A stretch of DNA of 64,000 nt, taken from Corynebacterium accolens. GTDB lineage: Bacteria; Actinomycetota; Actinomycetes; Mycobacteriales; Mycobacteriaceae. How positions within the stretch are numbered: position 1 is the first letter of the stretch; each line of letters opens with the position of its first letter. The notes under the pieces were generated by a model. It made no database searches and was not told the origin of the DNA. It was given only the letters and a program-made list of their open reading frames with translations. This document shows, in pieces, positions 1-9,797 of the stretch. The position numbers and the translations under genes are program-made. The stretch spans positions 682,001-746,000 of the forward strand of contig NZ_CP046605.1 in the NCBI RefSeq assembly GCF_023520795.1, given 5' to 3'.

Positions 1-1
1 C

Positions 2-424
2 GTTATCCGCCTCTCCCATAGCGGCGCACGCGCGGCGATGATCATCGATGGCCACGTCTACATCGCCGCGGTGGCTCAATCCAGCAGCGGCGATAAGCGC
101 ATCGTCAACGCCCGCGAGGTGGGCCCTGAGGTCTCCGGCTCGGCATTATCTTTGGATTGGAATAACGATGGCTCGCTCATCGTGGGTACGTCCTCTGGGC
201 AGTCGCCGGTATGGCGCATCGAGCAAGATGGTTCCTCGGCCTCTACCATGCCGACGGGTAATATCACCGCCCCGGTAGTTGCGGTGGCTACCTCGCCATC
301 GAAGCTTTATATTACGGATTCCCATGCCATGCTGGAGCTTCCCGCCACGGTGGTCGATGAGGTGAACTGGCGCGAGGTGCCTGGCCTGCAGGGCCGGCGC
401 TCTTCGCCTATCGTGTCCAGTTAG
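2..424 (+). CDS. lpqB: LpqB family lipoprotein, C-terminal part (5' truncated by window edge)
   Basis: The reading frame is open from the first bases of the window and ends at a TAG, so only the last ~140 residues are present. The visible part (RLSHSGARAAMIIDG, then repeated short beta-strand-like segments such as SLDWNNDGSLIVGTSSG and SPVWRIEQDG) matches the C-terminal beta-propeller-like half of LpqB, the extracytoplasmic lipoprotein that in actinobacteria works with the MtrB sensor kinase. Position immediately before comF, hpf and secA is the usual mtrA-mtrB-lpqB-comF order, which supports the call. The N-terminal signal peptide and lipobox lie outside the window. Confidence 0.85.
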   Translation, partial: VIRLSHSGARAAMIIDGHVYIAAVAQSSSGDKRIVNAREVGPEVSGSALSLDWNNDGSLIVGTSSGQSPVWRIEQDGSSASTMPTGNITAPVVAVATSPSKLYITDSHAMLELPATVVDEVNWREVPGLQGRRSSPIVSS

Positions 425-471
425 AAGGCGGCGGCGCTAGGCGACGCTGCCGCAGAGGACCTTTCGGGGGG

Positions 472-1119
472 ATGGGGTGGTGTCGCGCCGTGAGCATGCG
501 AGAGCTGATTTTTCCGCGTGCGTGTGCCGGGTGCCGCGCGCCCGGCCACGTCTTGTGCCCGCAGTGCCGGGAACACCTGCGCCAGCCTCCCTACCTGGTA
601 AGCCGGCCGCGGTTGCTCGGGGCGCCGGTATTCGCCCTAGGGCCTTATTCCGATATTCGCCGCAACATCGTCATCAGCATGAAAGAACAGGGCAATAGGG
701 AAGTGCGCGATTATATAGGTGCGGTGGTGGCCGCGGGCGTGGCGCACTTGGCCGCCCGTGGCGAGATTCCCCGCGAGCTGTGCCTGGTGCCGGCCCCTAC
801 GCGGCGCCGCTCGGCGCGCATGCGCGGCGGTGATCCCGTGACGGCCATGTGCCAGGGTGCGGCGCGCCGGCAGCAGGGCCTGCGGGTGCGCGAGGCGCTT
901 GTCATGGGCGCGGATACGGCGGACCAATCCGAGCTCAATGCGCAGGATAGGTGGGCGAATCTGCAGGGGCGCGTGGGGATTAGAGCCCCGATGGGCGGTG
1001 AGCAGGCGCTGCTTGTCGATGACGTTATAACCACCGGTGCTACCCTCGCGGCCAGCATGGCGGCCCTGCGGGCCGCTGGCGCCACGGTCTATGGGGCGTT
1101 GGCTTTTGCCGATGCTTAA
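472..1119 (+). CDS. ComF family phosphoribosyltransferase-like protein
   Basis: A 215-residue protein with an N-terminal zinc-finger-like segment (ACAGCRAPG then CPQC, about residues 18-34) and a C-terminal PRPP-binding loop (LLVDDVITTGAT, about residues 183-194) typical of type I phosphoribosyltransferases. ComF proteins are linked to DNA uptake in competent bacteria, but their role in corynebacteria is not established. It lies 48 bp after lpqB. ATG at 472 is taken as the start; ATG at 496 (MRELIFPRACAGC) would resemble many ComF starts better, and neither has a strong ribosome binding site. Confidence 0.85.
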   Translation: MGWCRAVSMRELIFPRACAGCRAPGHVLCPQCREHLRQPPYLVSRPRLLGAPVFALGPYSDIRRNIVISMKEQGNREVRDYIGAVVAAGVAHLAARGEIPRELCLVPAPTRRRSARMRGGDPVTAMCQGAARRQQGLRVREALVMGADTADQSELNAQDRWANLQGRVGIRAPMGGEQALLVDDVITTGATLAASMAALRAAGATVYGALAFADA

Positions 1120-1178
1120 GTTACATCACACAGTGGGGTGTACGGTGTTACCCCCTAGTGCCATCAGGTCATAACCAC

Positions 1179-1187
1179 TGGTATTAT
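1179..1187 (+). promoter_or_regulatory. Probable extended -10 promoter of hpf
   Basis: TGGTATTAT has a TG dinucleotide one base before TATTAT, the form of an extended -10 element. It is the best match to an actinobacterial -10 in the 136 bp gap before hpf and lies ~70 bp upstream of the ATG. No convincing -35 was seen. Confidence 0.4.
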
Positions 1188-1255
1188 TAAAGGTGTCACA
1201 GAGGAACAGTTACTGTGATTGTTTCTAGTCCCCACAACCAAAGGGAGGCATCTCA

Positions 1256-1900
1256 ATGTCCCAGCCAAACAAAGCTCAGGTAACGATTACGGGCCGTAAC
1301 GTTGATGTACCGGAACACTTCCAGGAGCGCGTCAACGACAAGCTGGCAAAGATTGAACGCCTTGATCCCACACTGACCTTCTTCCATGTGGAATTGCAGC
1401 ACGAGCCAAACCCGCGCCGCGAAGCAGAGTCCGACCGCATCCAGATCACCGCGACCGGCAAGGGCCACATCGCCCGTGCAGAGGCTAAGGAAGACTCCTT
1501 CTACGCAGCTCTGGAAACCGCAATGGGGAAGATGGAACGTTCCCTGCGCAAGGTGAAGGTGCGCCGTGAATACGTCAAGGGCGGCCACCGCGCACAGAAG
1601 GGCACCGGCGAAATCGCCGCTGAGATGGTTGCGGAGGCAGAAGCACAGCGCGCTAAGGAAGAGCGTTTGGTCGATCCTTATGCCGAGACCGTCGAGGACG
1701 TTCGCCCCGGCCAGATCGTGCGCACCAAGGAGCACCCGGCCACCCCGATGAGCGTGGACGATGCTTTGAGCGAGATGGAGCTGGTTGGCCACGATTTCTT
1801 CCTCTTCGTCAACGAGGAAAACAACAAGCCATCCGTGGTTTATCGCCGCCACGCCTTCGACTACGGCATCATCTCCTTGTCTGAGGATGCAGAGGGCTAA
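1256..1900 (+). CDS. hpf: Ribosome hibernation promoting factor, long form
   Basis: This 214-residue protein has an N-terminal S30AE/RaiA fold (about residues 5-105, starting VTITGRNVDVPEHFQERVNDKLAKIERL) and a C-terminal S30AE_C dimerisation domain (about 150-205, VVYRRHAFDYGIISL near the end). Long HPF binds the 30S subunit and its C-terminal domain pairs two ribosomes into inactive 100S dimers in stationary phase. ATG at 1256 follows GGGAGG with 7 bases spacing, so the start is secure. It is immediately upstream of secA, the common actinobacterial order. Length fits the long form. Confidence 0.95.
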   Translation: MSQPNKAQVTITGRNVDVPEHFQERVNDKLAKIERLDPTLTFFHVELQHEPNPRREAESDRIQITATGKGHIARAEAKEDSFYAALETAMGKMERSLRKVKVRREYVKGGHRAQKGTGEIAAEMVAEAEAQRAKEERLVDPYAETVEDVRPGQIVRTKEHPATPMSVDDALSEMELVGHDFFLFVNEENNKPSVVYRRHAFDYGIISLSEDAEG

Positions 1901-1939
1901 AATCCCTCGTGCCCGGCTAAAGAGTTAAGCCTCTTTATT

Positions 1940-1987
1940 CCCCCTTCCTACCCATCACGTTAGAACTCGATGAGGTTTGGAAGGGGG
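1940..1987 (+). terminator. Weak inverted repeat between hpf and secA
   Basis: CCCCCTTCC at 1940-1948 can pair with GGAAGGGGG at 1979-1987 across a 30-base loop. The loop is long and the 3' T tract is poor (gatttgt), so it may be only a partial terminator after hpf. Confidence 0.35.
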
Positions 1988-2137
1988 ATTTGTCATGCTG
2001 TGAGTTATCTGTTTTCTTAGTGCCCTTAGTATGAAATCACTATCGTTTAAGGGCGGGTAGAACGCGAGAAGGGCAGTGGCGTGAGTACAATTGCGGGAAG
2101 TTAACTAATGTGTCGCGACAAGAAGGACTAACGAATA

Positions 2138-4723
2138 GTGTTTGGACTTTCCAAGCTGCTGCGCGCGGGCGAGGGCCGTACGGTCAAGCGCCTGGGCAAG
2201 ATTGCAGACGATGTAATTGCACTCGAGGATCAGTACGCGGAGCTTTCGGACGATGAGCTAAAGGCCAAGACTGACGAGTTCAAAACTCGCCTAAAGGATG
2301 GCGAAGAAAAGAACGACATCTTGCTCGATGCTTTTGCTACCGTCCGCGAGGCCGCTTGGCGCGTCCTGGGGCAAAAGCACTACCCCGTGCAGATCATGGG
2401 TGGTGCCGCCCTGCACTTTGGCAACGTGGCAGAGATGCGCACCGGTGAGGGCAAGACCCTGACCTCCTTGCTGCCCGCTTACCTCAACGCTTTGGAGGGG
2501 CAGGGCGTACACATCGTCACGGTCAATGACTACTTGGCCAAGCGTGACGCCGAGATGATGGGCCGTGTGCACCGCTGGTTGGGCCTGTCCGTGGGCGTTA
2601 TCCTGTCTGAAATGCGCCCGCAAGAGCGCAAGGAAGCCTACGACTGCGACATCACCTACGGCACCAATAACGAGCTGGGCTTTGATTACCTGCGCGATAA
2701 CATGGTGCGCACCCTCAATGATGTAGTTCAGCGCGGACACAATTTCTGCATCGTGGATGAGGTGGACTCGATTCTTATCGATGAAGCCCGTACCCCACTC
2801 ATCATTTCCGGCCCGGTTGACGGTTCCTCCCAATTCTATGGCGTCTTTGCGCAGCTGGCGCCGCGCATGCGAGAGGGAATCCACTACGAAGTGGACCACA
2901 AAAAGCGCACCATCGGCGTCTTGGAAGAAGGCGTGGAGTACGTCGAAGATCAACTCGGCATTGATAACCTCTACGCGCCGGAGCACTCCCAGTTGGTTTC
3001 CTACCTCAATAACGCGTTGAAGGCCAAGGAGCTATTTACCCGCGATAAGGACTACATCGTCCGCAACGGCGAAGTGATGATCGTGGATGGCTTTACCGGC
3101 CGCGTTCTGGCAGGACGCCGCTACAACGAGGGCATGCACCAGGCCATTGAGGCCAAGGAGCAGGTGGAGATCAAAAACGAGAACCAGACGCTGGCGACGG
3201 TTACCCTGCAGAACTTCTTCCGCCTCTATGAAAAGATTTCCGGCATGACCGGTACCGCGGAAACGGAAGCCGCGGAGCTGCATTCCATCTACGGGCTGGA
3301 TGTGGTTCCTATTCCTACCAATAAGCCGAACCAGCGCACCGACCACTCGGACCGCATTTACAAGACCCAAGAGGCAAAGTTCGCCGCGGTGGTTGATGAT
3401 ATTGCAGAACACGTCGAACACGGCCAGCCGGTCTTGGTTGGTACCACTTCTGTGGAGCGCTCCGAATACTTGTCGCAGTTGCTTAGCAAGCGCGGCGTGC
3501 AGCACAACGTGCTCAACGCCAAGCACCACGAAGAAGAGGGCCAGATCATCGCCCGTGCGGGTCGCCCCGGCACCGTGACCGTGGCAACCAACATGGCCGG
3601 CCGTGGTACCGATATCGTGCTCGGCGGTAACCCGGAAGTTATCCTCGATGAGAAGCTGCGCGAGCGCGGCCTCGACCCCTTTGAGGATGAGGAAAAGTAC
3701 CAGGAAGCCTGGGAAGCCGAGATCGACGGCGAGAAAGAGCGCTCGAAGCGCTTGGGCGATGAGGTGCGCGAATCGGGCGGACTCTATGTCTTGGGCACCG
3801 AGCGCCACGAGTCCCGCCGCATCGATAACCAGCTGCGCGGTCGTACCGGCCGTCAGGGGGACCCGGGCGAGACCCGCTTCTACCTGTCCATGCGCGATGA
3901 ATTGATGGTGCGATTTGTGGGCCAGTCCATGGAGCACATGATGAACCGCCTCAACGTGCCTGATGATGTCCCCATTGAGGCCAAGATGGTCTCGAACTCC
4001 ATTAAGGGCGCCCAGGCGCAGGTGGAGAACCAGAACTTTGAGATGCGCAAGAACGTGCTGAAGTACGATGAGGTGCTCAATGAGCAGCGCAAGGTGGTTT
4101 ACTCCACGCGCTATTCCATCCTCGATGCCGATGACATCAAGGACGATATCCGCACCATGATCGATGACACGGTCTCTGCCTACGTCGCGGGCGCTACCGC
4201 CACCGGTTATGTCGAGGACTGGAACCTCGAGGAACTCTGGAACGCTCTTGAGGCGCTCTACGGCCCCACGATGTCCCCGGAGGAACTCGTAGAAGGCTCC
4301 GAGTACGGCTCCCCAGGCGAGCTCACCGCGGAGCAGCTGCGCGATGCCCTCGTCACCGACGCGAACCGGGAGTACGACAAGCTGGAGGAAGCCGTGTCTG
4401 CCATCGGCGGAGACAAGCAGATGCGCAATACCGAGCGCATGGTCATCCTGCCGATTATTGACCAGAAATGGCGCGAGCACCTCTATGAGATGGACTACCT
4501 CAAGGAAGGCATCGGCCTGCGCGCGATGGCGCAGCGCGACCCGCTGGTGGAATACCAGAAGGAGGGTGGCGATATGTTCAATGCCATGAATGAAGGCGTG
4601 AAGGAAGAAACCGTGCGCCAGTTGTTCATGCTGCGCAAGCAGTTCAAGCAGCAGGAAGAAAACCAAGAGTCCGGCGGTGACTCGGGCTCTGGTCCTGCAG
4701 GCCAAGAAACCGTAGAGGCATAA
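2138..4723 (+). CDS. secA: Preprotein translocase ATPase SecA1
   Basis: SecA is the motor ATPase that drives unfolded preproteins through SecYEG. This 861-residue protein has the Walker A MRTGEGKT (about residue 100), the Walker B region [18 protein letters not shown] (about 206), the preprotein cross-linking domain, the second DEAD motor with [16 protein letters not shown] (about 486), and the helical scaffold domain. The C-terminal tail is short and rich in Q, E, S and G ([17 protein letters not shown]) with no zinc-binding cysteines, as is usual for actinobacterial SecA1. The start is GTG at 2138, preceded by AGAAGGA. The house-keeping SecA1 rather than accessory SecA2 is indicated by length and lpqB-comF-hpf synteny. 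Confidence 0.98.
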   Translation: MFGLSKLLRAGEGRTVKRLGKIADDVIALEDQYAELSDDELKAKTDEFKTRLKDGEEKNDILLDAFATVREAAWRVLGQKHYPVQIMGGAALHFGNVAEMRTGEGKTLTSLLPAYLNALEGQGVHIVTVNDYLAKRDAEMMGRVHRWLGLSVGVILSEMRPQERKEAYDCDITYGTNNELGFDYLRDNMVRTLNDVVQRGHNFCIVDEVDSILIDEARTPLIISGPVDGSSQFYGVFAQLAPRMREGIHYEVDHKKRTIGVLEEGVEYVEDQLGIDNLYAPEHSQLVSYLNNALKAKELFTRDKDYIVRNGEVMIVDGFTGRVLAGRRYNEGMHQAIEAKEQVEIKNENQTLATVTLQNFFRLYEKISGMTGTAETEAAELHSIYGLDVVPIPTNKPNQRTDHSDRIYKTQEAKFAAVVDDIAEHVEHGQPVLVGTTSVERSEYLSQLLSKRGVQHNVLNAKHHEEEGQIIARAGRPGTVTVATNMAGRGTDIVLGGNPEVILDEKLRERGLDPFEDEEKYQEAWEAEIDGEKERSKRLGDEVRESGGLYVLGTERHESRRIDNQLRGRTGRQGDPGETRFYLSMRDELMVRFVGQSMEHMMNRLNVPDDVPIEAKMVSNSIKGAQAQVENQNFEMRKNVLKYDEVLNEQRKVVYSTRYSILDADDIKDDIRTMIDDTVSAYVAGATATGYVEDWNLEELWNALEALYGPTMSPEELVEGSEYGSPGELTAEQLRDALVTDANREYDKLEEAVSAIGGDKQMRNTERMVILPIIDQKWREHLYEMDYLKEGIGLRAMAQRDPLVEYQKEGGDMFNAMNEGVKEETVRQLFMLRKQFKQQEENQESGGDSGSGPAGQETVEA

Positions 4724-4740
4724 AACCTCCGCGCTCTTTT

Positions 4741-4794
4741 GCGCCCCTTCCTTTCCTCCCCACCTTCGCGTGGTGAAGAAGGAGGGAGGGGCGC
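4741..4794. terminator. Bidirectional terminator between convergent secA and the Rv3235-like gene
   Basis: GCGCCCC (4741-4747) pairs with GGGGCGC (4788-4794), with complementary pyrimidine/purine tracts inside. It sits between two convergent genes and has short T/A runs on each side, as expected for a shared terminator. Confidence 0.6.
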
Positions 4795-4802
4795 TGTTAG
4801 TT

Positions 4803-5186
4803 TTAGAGCAGCCGAAACGAGCGCAGCCCCTGGTCCGTGGCGGAGCCGGTAAAGGCGTGGCGCTGGGTGCCGATGACAGCGGAACCGAAGTATTCGCCGT
4901 TGGGACGCGCGTGCAGGCTGGTAAGGCGCAGGGCATCGGTGTCGTAGGGGCTTTTTCGACGGTGTACCCAAGAACCAATGTGCAGGCGGATGGAATCCGA
5001 AAAGCGCGGGGAATTAAGGTTTGCCAGCGGGCGGTAGCCGGCGGCGACCTCAAGGATAAAGACCACCCAGGCTTGGATATGGTGCTGGGCGGCGACCTCT
5101 GCAGTAGTGGGCAGGCGGCCGTAATGGATGCGGTGCGGGGCGATATATAGCTTGAGATGAGAGTAGCCGGGAATGGGCTCATACAT
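4803..5186 (-). CDS. Rv3235 family protein (DUF6459-like)
   Basis: A 127-residue protein of unknown function. Features visible are a central segment AWVVFILEVAAGYRPLANLNS and GYRPLxxL-type residues followed by HARPNGEYFGSAVIG and a terminal HAFTGSATDQGLRSFRLL; this pattern matches the small actinobacterial Rv3235 family found near secA1. No signal peptide or transmembrane segment is evident. It faces secA and shares a terminator with it. Family assignment is from pattern memory and the syntenic place, so function is not inferred. Confidence 0.7.
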   Translation of the reverse strand: MYEPIPGYSHLKLYIAPHRIHYGRLPTTAEVAAQHHIQAWVVFILEVAAGYRPLANLNSPRFSDSIRLHIGSWVHRRKSPYDTDALRLTSLHARPNGEYFGSAVIGTQRHAFTGSATDQGLRSFRLL

Positions 5187-5362
5187 GGTGAAATGAGTGC
5201 TCCTGCGAAAAAGGCAGGGAGGCGAACGCGTGATAATTATCTCATGGGGGCGCTGCGCGCGCTATTTCTGGCAGTTTCCTGTATGAGGCGGGCGAGAATA
5301 TAAGCGCAGTTCGCTATACTTTCGGGAGTTACAAAATATTCGTGTACTGAAGGATTAAATAT

Positions 5363-5773
5363 ATGCGTGGTCTCATCGTTGACTATGTCGGCGTCCTCGA
5401 TGGCGCTGAAGAGGACAATCGCCGCTGGAAGGCTCTTCTATCCGCGGTGAAGGCAAATGGTGCCGCAACCGCTATCTTGTCTAATGACCCGGGCGGTTCC
5501 GGCGCTGAGCACATTCGCGAGTGGGAATACCGCGGCAACGTCGATGCCGTGGTGTTGTCTGGCGAAATCGGGGCGGAAAAGCCGGAGGTTGCGGCCTTCC
5601 AAGCGGCTGCCGATGCCCTCGAGCTGCCCTTGAGCGATTGCGTCATGGTCGATGATTCGATTCTTAACGTGCGCGCCGCCGTCGATGCCGGGATGATCGG
5701 TTTCTTGTACACCAGCTTCGACCGCGTGTCCGTAGAAATTCAAGCCGTATTCGATATTGAAGGGGAATTTTAG
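5363..5773 (+). CDS. HAD-like hydrolase family protein
   Basis: A short (136 residues) haloacid-dehalogenase-like protein. Motif I is VDYVGVLDG near the N terminus (nucleophile Asp6), motif II ILSNDPGG (about residue 39), motif III lysine in EIGAEKPE (about residue 73), and motif IV CVMVDDSILNVRAA (about residue 93). No cap domain fits in this length, and motif I lacks the second aspartate of classical phosphatases (DxDG becomes DYVG), so catalysis may differ or be lost. ATG 5363 follows GAAGGA. The stop overlaps the next gene's GTG by one base, indicating translational coupling. Confidence 0.75.
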   Translation: MRGLIVDYVGVLDGAEEDNRRWKALLSAVKANGAATAILSNDPGGSGAEHIREWEYRGNVDAVVLSGEIGAEKPEVAAFQAAADALELPLSDCVMVDDSILNVRAAVDAGMIGFLYTSFDRVSVEIQAVFDIEGEF

Positions 5774-6288
5774 TGGCTGAAGCCCGCGTCTATATTCCGG
5801 CGACCTATGCCATGCTGGCGGAGCTCGCAGAAACCGGTACGCTCGCGGCGCGTTCCGGTTGGGGTTTCATGGTTACCCCGGCCCTGCGCGATTTTTATAC
5901 CGCAGGCGATGAAGAAGAGATCGCCTACTCCGCCTTCCTCGAGGCCTCCATGGCCTCGCTGCGCCTGTTGACCATTGGGGATGAGGAGAAGTTCCCGCAC
6001 CGTCGCGTGGTCATTTCCATCGACGTTGATGACACGGCAGTCACCCCGCGCCCAGATATGGGCGAGCCGGTGGTAGAGCTCCAGCCAGCGCAGTTTGGCA
6101 CCGATAACCTCGCCGCCATTCACGTGGATATTGAAGAATCCGAAGAGGCAACGGCCAAGGCCATCGAGGCCATTGATTCCGCTGACCTCGGCGATGAGGA
6201 CGCGGAGCTCGCGGTGGGCGATGCCCTGGATAACTTCATGGCCTTCTACCACCCCACGGAGCTGCCCTTCCTTGTGGAATTGCTCTAG
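5773..6288 (+). CDS. DUF6912-like conserved actinobacterial protein
   Basis: A 171-residue protein of unknown function, starting with a GTG that overlaps the HAD gene stop (TAGTG), so the two are probably co-translated. It begins ARVYIPATYAMLAELAETG and ends in an acidic stretch followed by FMAFYHPTELPFLVELL. This beginning and ending match a conserved small family in Corynebacterium and Mycobacterium. No catalytic motif, signal peptide or membrane segment can be seen. The protein is acidic overall. Confidence 0.65.
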   Translation: MAEARVYIPATYAMLAELAETGTLAARSGWGFMVTPALRDFYTAGDEEEIAYSAFLEASMASLRLLTIGDEEKFPHRRVVISIDVDDTAVTPRPDMGEPVVELQPAQFGTDNLAAIHVDIEESEEATAKAIEAIDSADLGDEDAELAVGDALDNFMAFYHPTELPFLVELL

Positions 6289-6294
6289 GCCGCG

Positions 6295-7329
6295 CTAGTT
6301 TTCCCACTCCACGTTGGTGCGCAGGGCTTGCAGCAGCCCGCGTACCGCATCGCGGCGGCGGGCGGTAGCGGTGCCCTCGGGAATGATTTCTGGATCATCG
6401 AGCCCGCATTCGGGATCCGCCGGTGGCCCCGCGTGCGTACAGCCGCGCGGGCATTCCTCAATGGCCGCGGCGAGATCCTCGAAAACGCCAAGGATGGTAT
6501 CCGCGTCCACGTGCGCCAGCCCAAAGGAGCGAATGCCCGGCGTATCGATGATCCAGCCGCCCTGGGAGTCGGTGCTAGGAGCGTCGGTGGGCAAGGGGAG
6601 GGCCACCGATTGCGTCGAGGTATGCCGGCCCTTGCCGATGCCCGATACTTCCCCCGTTTCCCTTTCCGCATCTGGGACCAGCCGGTTAACCAGCGTGGAT
6701 TTGCCCACCCCGGAATGCCCGATGAGCGCGGTGATATGCCCATCTACCTGCGCGCGCACGGCTTCCAAGCCATCCTCGACCCCGGCCTCGACCACCGTGA
6801 CATCTAGGTCAGCGAATTCTTCTGCAAACGGCGTCGGGTCCGCGAGATCCGTCTTGGTAAGGCACAAGATGGGGTGGAGGTTGCCCACGAACGCGGCAAT
6901 CAAGGCGCGCTCGACAAAACCGGACCGCGGGGGCGGGTCGGCCACGGCAGAAACGATCAGCAATTGATCGGCATTGGCCACCACGATGCGCTCATACGGA
7001 TCCGTGTCATCGGCGGTGCGACGCAGCACGGAGGTGCGATCCGCCAGCTTGACGATGCGCGCCAGCGTGTCCTTCGCACCAGAGGTATCACCAACCACGC
7101 CGACGCGGTCACCGACCTCGATGGCGGTGCGGCCCAGCTCGCGGGCGCGCATGGCGGTGACGGTGGGGCCATCGTCAAGCGCGACGCCCCACCGACCGCG
7201 GTCCTTGGTAATTACCATGCCGTATTTGGCATTTTTGTGCTTGGGCCGATCCTTGGTGCGCGGGCGCGAGCCCTTGCCGGGGCGCACGCGCACATCAGAT
7301 TCATCAAAGGAACCGAAACGTCTAGCCAT
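6295..7329 (-). CDS. rsgA: Ribosome small subunit-dependent GTPase A
   Basis: RsgA is a late 30S assembly GTPase. The 344-residue protein has the circularly permuted order of the family: an N-terminal OB-fold, then G4 (LTKTDLADP), G1 ([15 protein letters not shown]), G3 ([10 protein letters not shown]) and a C-terminal zinc-binding knuckle ([19 protein letters not shown]). The start ATG at 7329 gives [20 protein letters not shown], the usual actinobacterial beginning; a longer reading frame to 7416 is rejected. It overlaps the end of aroA by 8 bp and is its downstream operon partner, an arrangement shared with mycobacteria. Confidence 0.95.
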   Translation of the reverse strand: MARRFGSFDESDVRVRPGKGSRPRTKDRPKHKNAKYGMVITKDRGRWGVALDDGPTVTAMRARELGRTAIEVGDRVGVVGDTSGAKDTLARIVKLADRTSVLRRTADDTDPYERIVVANADQLLIVSAVADPPPRSGFVERALIAAFVGNLHPILCLTKTDLADPTPFAEEFADLDVTVVEAGVEDGLEAVRAQVDGHITALIGHSGVGKSTLVNRLVPDAERETGEVSGIGKGRHTSTQSVALPLPTDAPSTDSQGGWIIDTPGIRSFGLAHVDADTILGVFEDLAAAIEECPRGCTHAGPPADPECGLDDPEIIPEGTATARRRDAVRGLLQALRTNVEWEN

Positions 7330-8611
7330 GTAAATCCTGTTGGTCGGGGTGCAGCATCGTCTCCCACATGCGGGCGAAACCGGGCAAGGTCTTGGAGGTG
7401 GTGGAAATATCCTCAATCTGGATATCAGGGACTTTCAAACCCAGAATGGCACCGGCGGTGGCCATGCGGTGATCGGCATAGCACGGCCAATTGCCGCCGT
7501 GGAGTTCGGCGGGTTCGATCACCAGGCCATCGTCAAGCTCGGTGACCCTGCCGCCCAGCGCATTGATATTCGCCGCGAGCGTCTGCAAACGGTCGGTCTC
7601 GTGGCCGCGCAGGTGGGCGATGCCCGTAAGCCGGGACGGCGTTTCCGCGAGCGCGCACAGGGCCGCAACGGTGGGGGTAAGCTCCCCGATATCGCCCATA
7701 TTGCGCTCGATGCCCTGCAGCTTGCCTGCCGGGTTGCCCTCTGCCGTGACGCTGTTGTGCTCCTGGGTTACCATCACGCCCATATCCAGCAGGATCTGGC
7801 GGATGGCATCGCCCGGCTGGGTGGTATTCGCCGGCCAATTCTTGATGGTCAGGCGCCCGCCGGTGACCGCCGCGGCGGCGAGGAACGGCGTGGCATTGGA
7901 GAGATCCGGCTCAATGAACCATTCGCGCCCGGCAATGGGGCCGGGATGCACCGTCCACGTCGTGCCATCCGAATCCACGCGCACGCCCGCCTGGCGTAGC
8001 ATGCCCACCGTCATTTCCACGTGCGGCATGGACGGCAGTTGGCCGCCCTCGTGGGTGAGCTGGATGCCCTGGGAAAAACGTGCCCCGCTGAGCAGCAGGC
8101 CGGAGACGAACTGGGAAGAACCGGAAGCATCGATGGTGACCTTCCCGCCTTCTGGCACGTCGTTGGCGGACACCGTAAAGGGCAGGCTATCGCCTTTTAC
8201 ATCAACGCCGAGGCTGCGCAGCGCATCCAGCGTCGTGGACATGGGGCGGTTATAGGCCTGCTTATCGCCATCGACGCGCACCGGGCCATCCGCCAGCGCC
8301 GCAACCGGCGGCACAAAGCGCATCACGGTGCCGGCCAGCCCACAATCCACCGTGGCACCGTGCAGCTTCCCAGGCTGGACGTGGATATCGGCGCCGTCAT
8401 GGGTGAAGCGAACCCCCATGGCACTGAGCGCGTCCTCCATCAGTTGCGTATCGCGCGATACCAGCGGGGCGTGCAGGATGGACGGGGAATCAGCCAGCGC
8501 GGCCAGGATGAAGGCGCGATTGGTAATAGATTTCGATCCTGGCACCTGGTGTTCCCCCGTAACGGGGCTGGTAGCCAGCGGGGCGGTCCAAGGTTGAGAC
8601 ATAGTGTCCAT
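7322..8611 (-). CDS. aroA: 3-phosphoshikimate 1-carboxyvinyltransferase (EPSP synthase)
   Basis: AroA joins shikimate 3-phosphate and phosphoenolpyruvate in aromatic amino acid biosynthesis. The signature [16 protein letters not shown] lies at about residue 26, followed by the conserved [20 protein letters not shown] and, near the C terminus, [13 protein letters not shown] motifs, giving the two-domain inside-out barrel of ~429 residues. Two in-frame ATGs are possible: 8611 (MDTMSQPWT) or 8602 (MSQPWT); no ribosome binding site decides between them. The gene starts only 10 bp from the divergent SRAP gene, so both promoters overlap, and it may be translated from a leaderless or near-leaderless message. 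Confidence 0.95.
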   Translation of the reverse strand: MDTMSQPWTAPLATSPVTGEHQVPGSKSITNRAFILAALADSPSILHAPLVSRDTQLMEDALSAMGVRFTHDGADIHVQPGKLHGATVDCGLAGTVMRFVPPVAALADGPVRVDGDKQAYNRPMSTTLDALRSLGVDVKGDSLPFTVSANDVPEGGKVTIDASGSSQFVSGLLLSGARFSQGIQLTHEGGQLPSMPHVEMTVGMLRQAGVRVDSDGTTWTVHPGPIAGREWFIEPDLSNATPFLAAAAVTGGRLTIKNWPANTTQPGDAIRQILLDMGVMVTQEHNSVTAEGNPAGKLQGIERNMGDIGELTPTVAALCALAETPSRLTGIAHLRGHETDRLQTLAANINALGGRVTELDDGLVIEPAELHGGNWPCYADHRMATAGAILGLKVPDIQIEDISTTSKTLPGFARMWETMLHPDQQDLHG

Positions 8612-8621
8612 AATAGAGGGC

Positions 8622-9272
8622 ATGTGCGGAAGATTCGTTCTTTTTACCGAGTCCCTCCTCGATGAGGTGGGAAACCTCCCGGGTGTCCAGGAAGTCCACG
8701 CCCCACAGGGCACGCCGGGGCCGCGGTATAATATTGCCCCCACCCAGCCCATTCCCATCGTGCGCGTGCGCGAGGAGCTAGCGGAAGTCGATCCCGCGCG
8801 GTGGGCGCTCTTGCCGCAGTGGAAGAAAGACCTAGATGGCCCGCCGCTTTTTAATGCCCGGGCAGAAACGGTGGCGAGCAAGCCGTCTTTTCGCACCGCC
8901 TTTAAATCCCAGCGCTGCCTTATCCCCATGAACGGCTATTACGAGTGGCACAAGGATGGCTCCACCAAGACGCCGTACTACGTCCACCCAGACCAGGGAC
9001 TGCTGTGGGCCGCGGGGCTCTGGGATACCGGGTTGGACCGGCTCTCTGCCACCATCGTGATCACCGCGGCTACCGAAGAGATGGAGTGGCTGCACCACAG
9101 GTTGCCGCGATTCTTGGCGCCGGAGGAGATGCGCACCTGGCTCGAGGGTAGCGCCGAGGAGGCCAAGGAGCTGCTAGTGCCCACGGGCCTGCGAGGGTTT
9201 GAGTACCACGCTGTGGACAAGGCCGTGGGGACTGTCTCTAATGACTATCCGGAGCTACTCATCCGCCAGTAG
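8622..9272 (+). CDS. SOS response-associated peptidase (YedK/HMCES, SRAP family)
   Basis: SRAP proteins form a thiazolidine crosslink to abasic sites in single-stranded DNA through Cys2 and shield them from cleavage. Here the ATG at 8622 gives MCGRFVLF, placing the catalytic Cys directly after Met; other family residues are RYNIAPTQ (about residue 41), FNARAET (about 86), [12 protein letters not shown] (about 106, with the active-site Glu) and HHRLPRFL (about 159, active-site His). Upstream in-frame starts are rejected because they would bury Cys2. The 3' end overlaps the convergent YbaK-like gene by 18 bp. Confidence 0.9.
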   Translation: MCGRFVLFTESLLDEVGNLPGVQEVHAPQGTPGPRYNIAPTQPIPIVRVREELAEVDPARWALLPQWKKDLDGPPLFNARAETVASKPSFRTAFKSQRCLIPMNGYYEWHKDGSTKTPYYVHPDQGLLWAAGLWDTGLDRLSATIVITAATEEMEWLHHRLPRFLAPEEMRTWLEGSAEEAKELLVPTGLRGFEYHAVDKAVGTVSNDYPELLIRQ

Positions 9273-9761
9273 ATCGGCAAAGTCTGCCCCGCACAAGTGC
9301 GCGAGGTCTTCTGCGTTGAGCTCGATATCTAGGCCGCGGCGGCCGCCGGAGATAAAGACAGTATCGAAAAGCACCGCGGATTCCTCGATCACCGTGGGCA
9401 GCGCGTTCTTTTGCCCGAGCGGGGAAATACCGCCATGCACGTAGCCTGAGGATTTCTCGGCATCGTGCACCTGCGCCATGGCGGCCTTAGATACGCCAAG
9501 GGCAGCGGCGGCCTTCTTGAGGCTTAAATGGTGCGTGGTGGGAATCACGCACACCGCCAACTCGCGGCGCGGACCTTTGCCCGCGGTGAGATCAATGATG
9601 AGCGTTTTCAGCACGCGTTCGGGTTCTACGTCTAAGGCCGCCGCGGCGTGATCACCAAAGTGATCCTTGCCCGCCTCGAAGGTGGATATGGAGTGTTTGA
9701 CTCCGGCATCTTCGATGACTTTCAGTGCCGGGGTAGCGGCATGCGGGGACTTTTTGGCCAT
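9255..9761 (-). CDS. YbaK-type Cys-tRNA(Pro)/aminoacyl-tRNA deacylase
   Basis: A 168-residue protein of the YbaK/EbsC/ProXp-like family, which hydrolyses mischarged tRNAs such as Cys-tRNA(Pro). Visible family features are the N-terminal ALKVIEDAGVKHSISTFE, LKTLIIDLTAGKGPRRELAVCVIPTTHHLSLKK in the middle (with the conserved Lys), and GYVHGGISPLGQKNALPTVIEESA (the GGxSP motif) in the second half. Its 5' end lies 36 bp from sigH on the opposite strand. No ribosome binding site precedes the ATG, so a leaderless message is possible. Confidence 0.9.
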   Translation of the reverse strand: MAKKSPHAATPALKVIEDAGVKHSISTFEAGKDHFGDHAAAALDVEPERVLKTLIIDLTAGKGPRRELAVCVIPTTHHLSLKKAAAALGVSKAAMAQVHDAEKSSGYVHGGISPLGQKNALPTVIEESAVLFDTVFISGGRRGLDIELNAEDLAHLCGADFADLLADE

Positions 9762-9797
9762 ATAGGAATTTTAGCGTGAGACGTTAGGATAGATTGT

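Noticed and set aside
3032-5182. 716-codon minus-strand frame antisense to secA
   Set aside because: secA is unambiguous on the plus strand; the antisense frame is a result of GC-rich codon use and has repeated low-quality Arg/Leu/His composition.
9766-9785. SigH-type promoter before sigH
   Set aside because: GGAA and GTT are present but only 13 bp apart, too short for a SigH promoter (about 16-20 bp).
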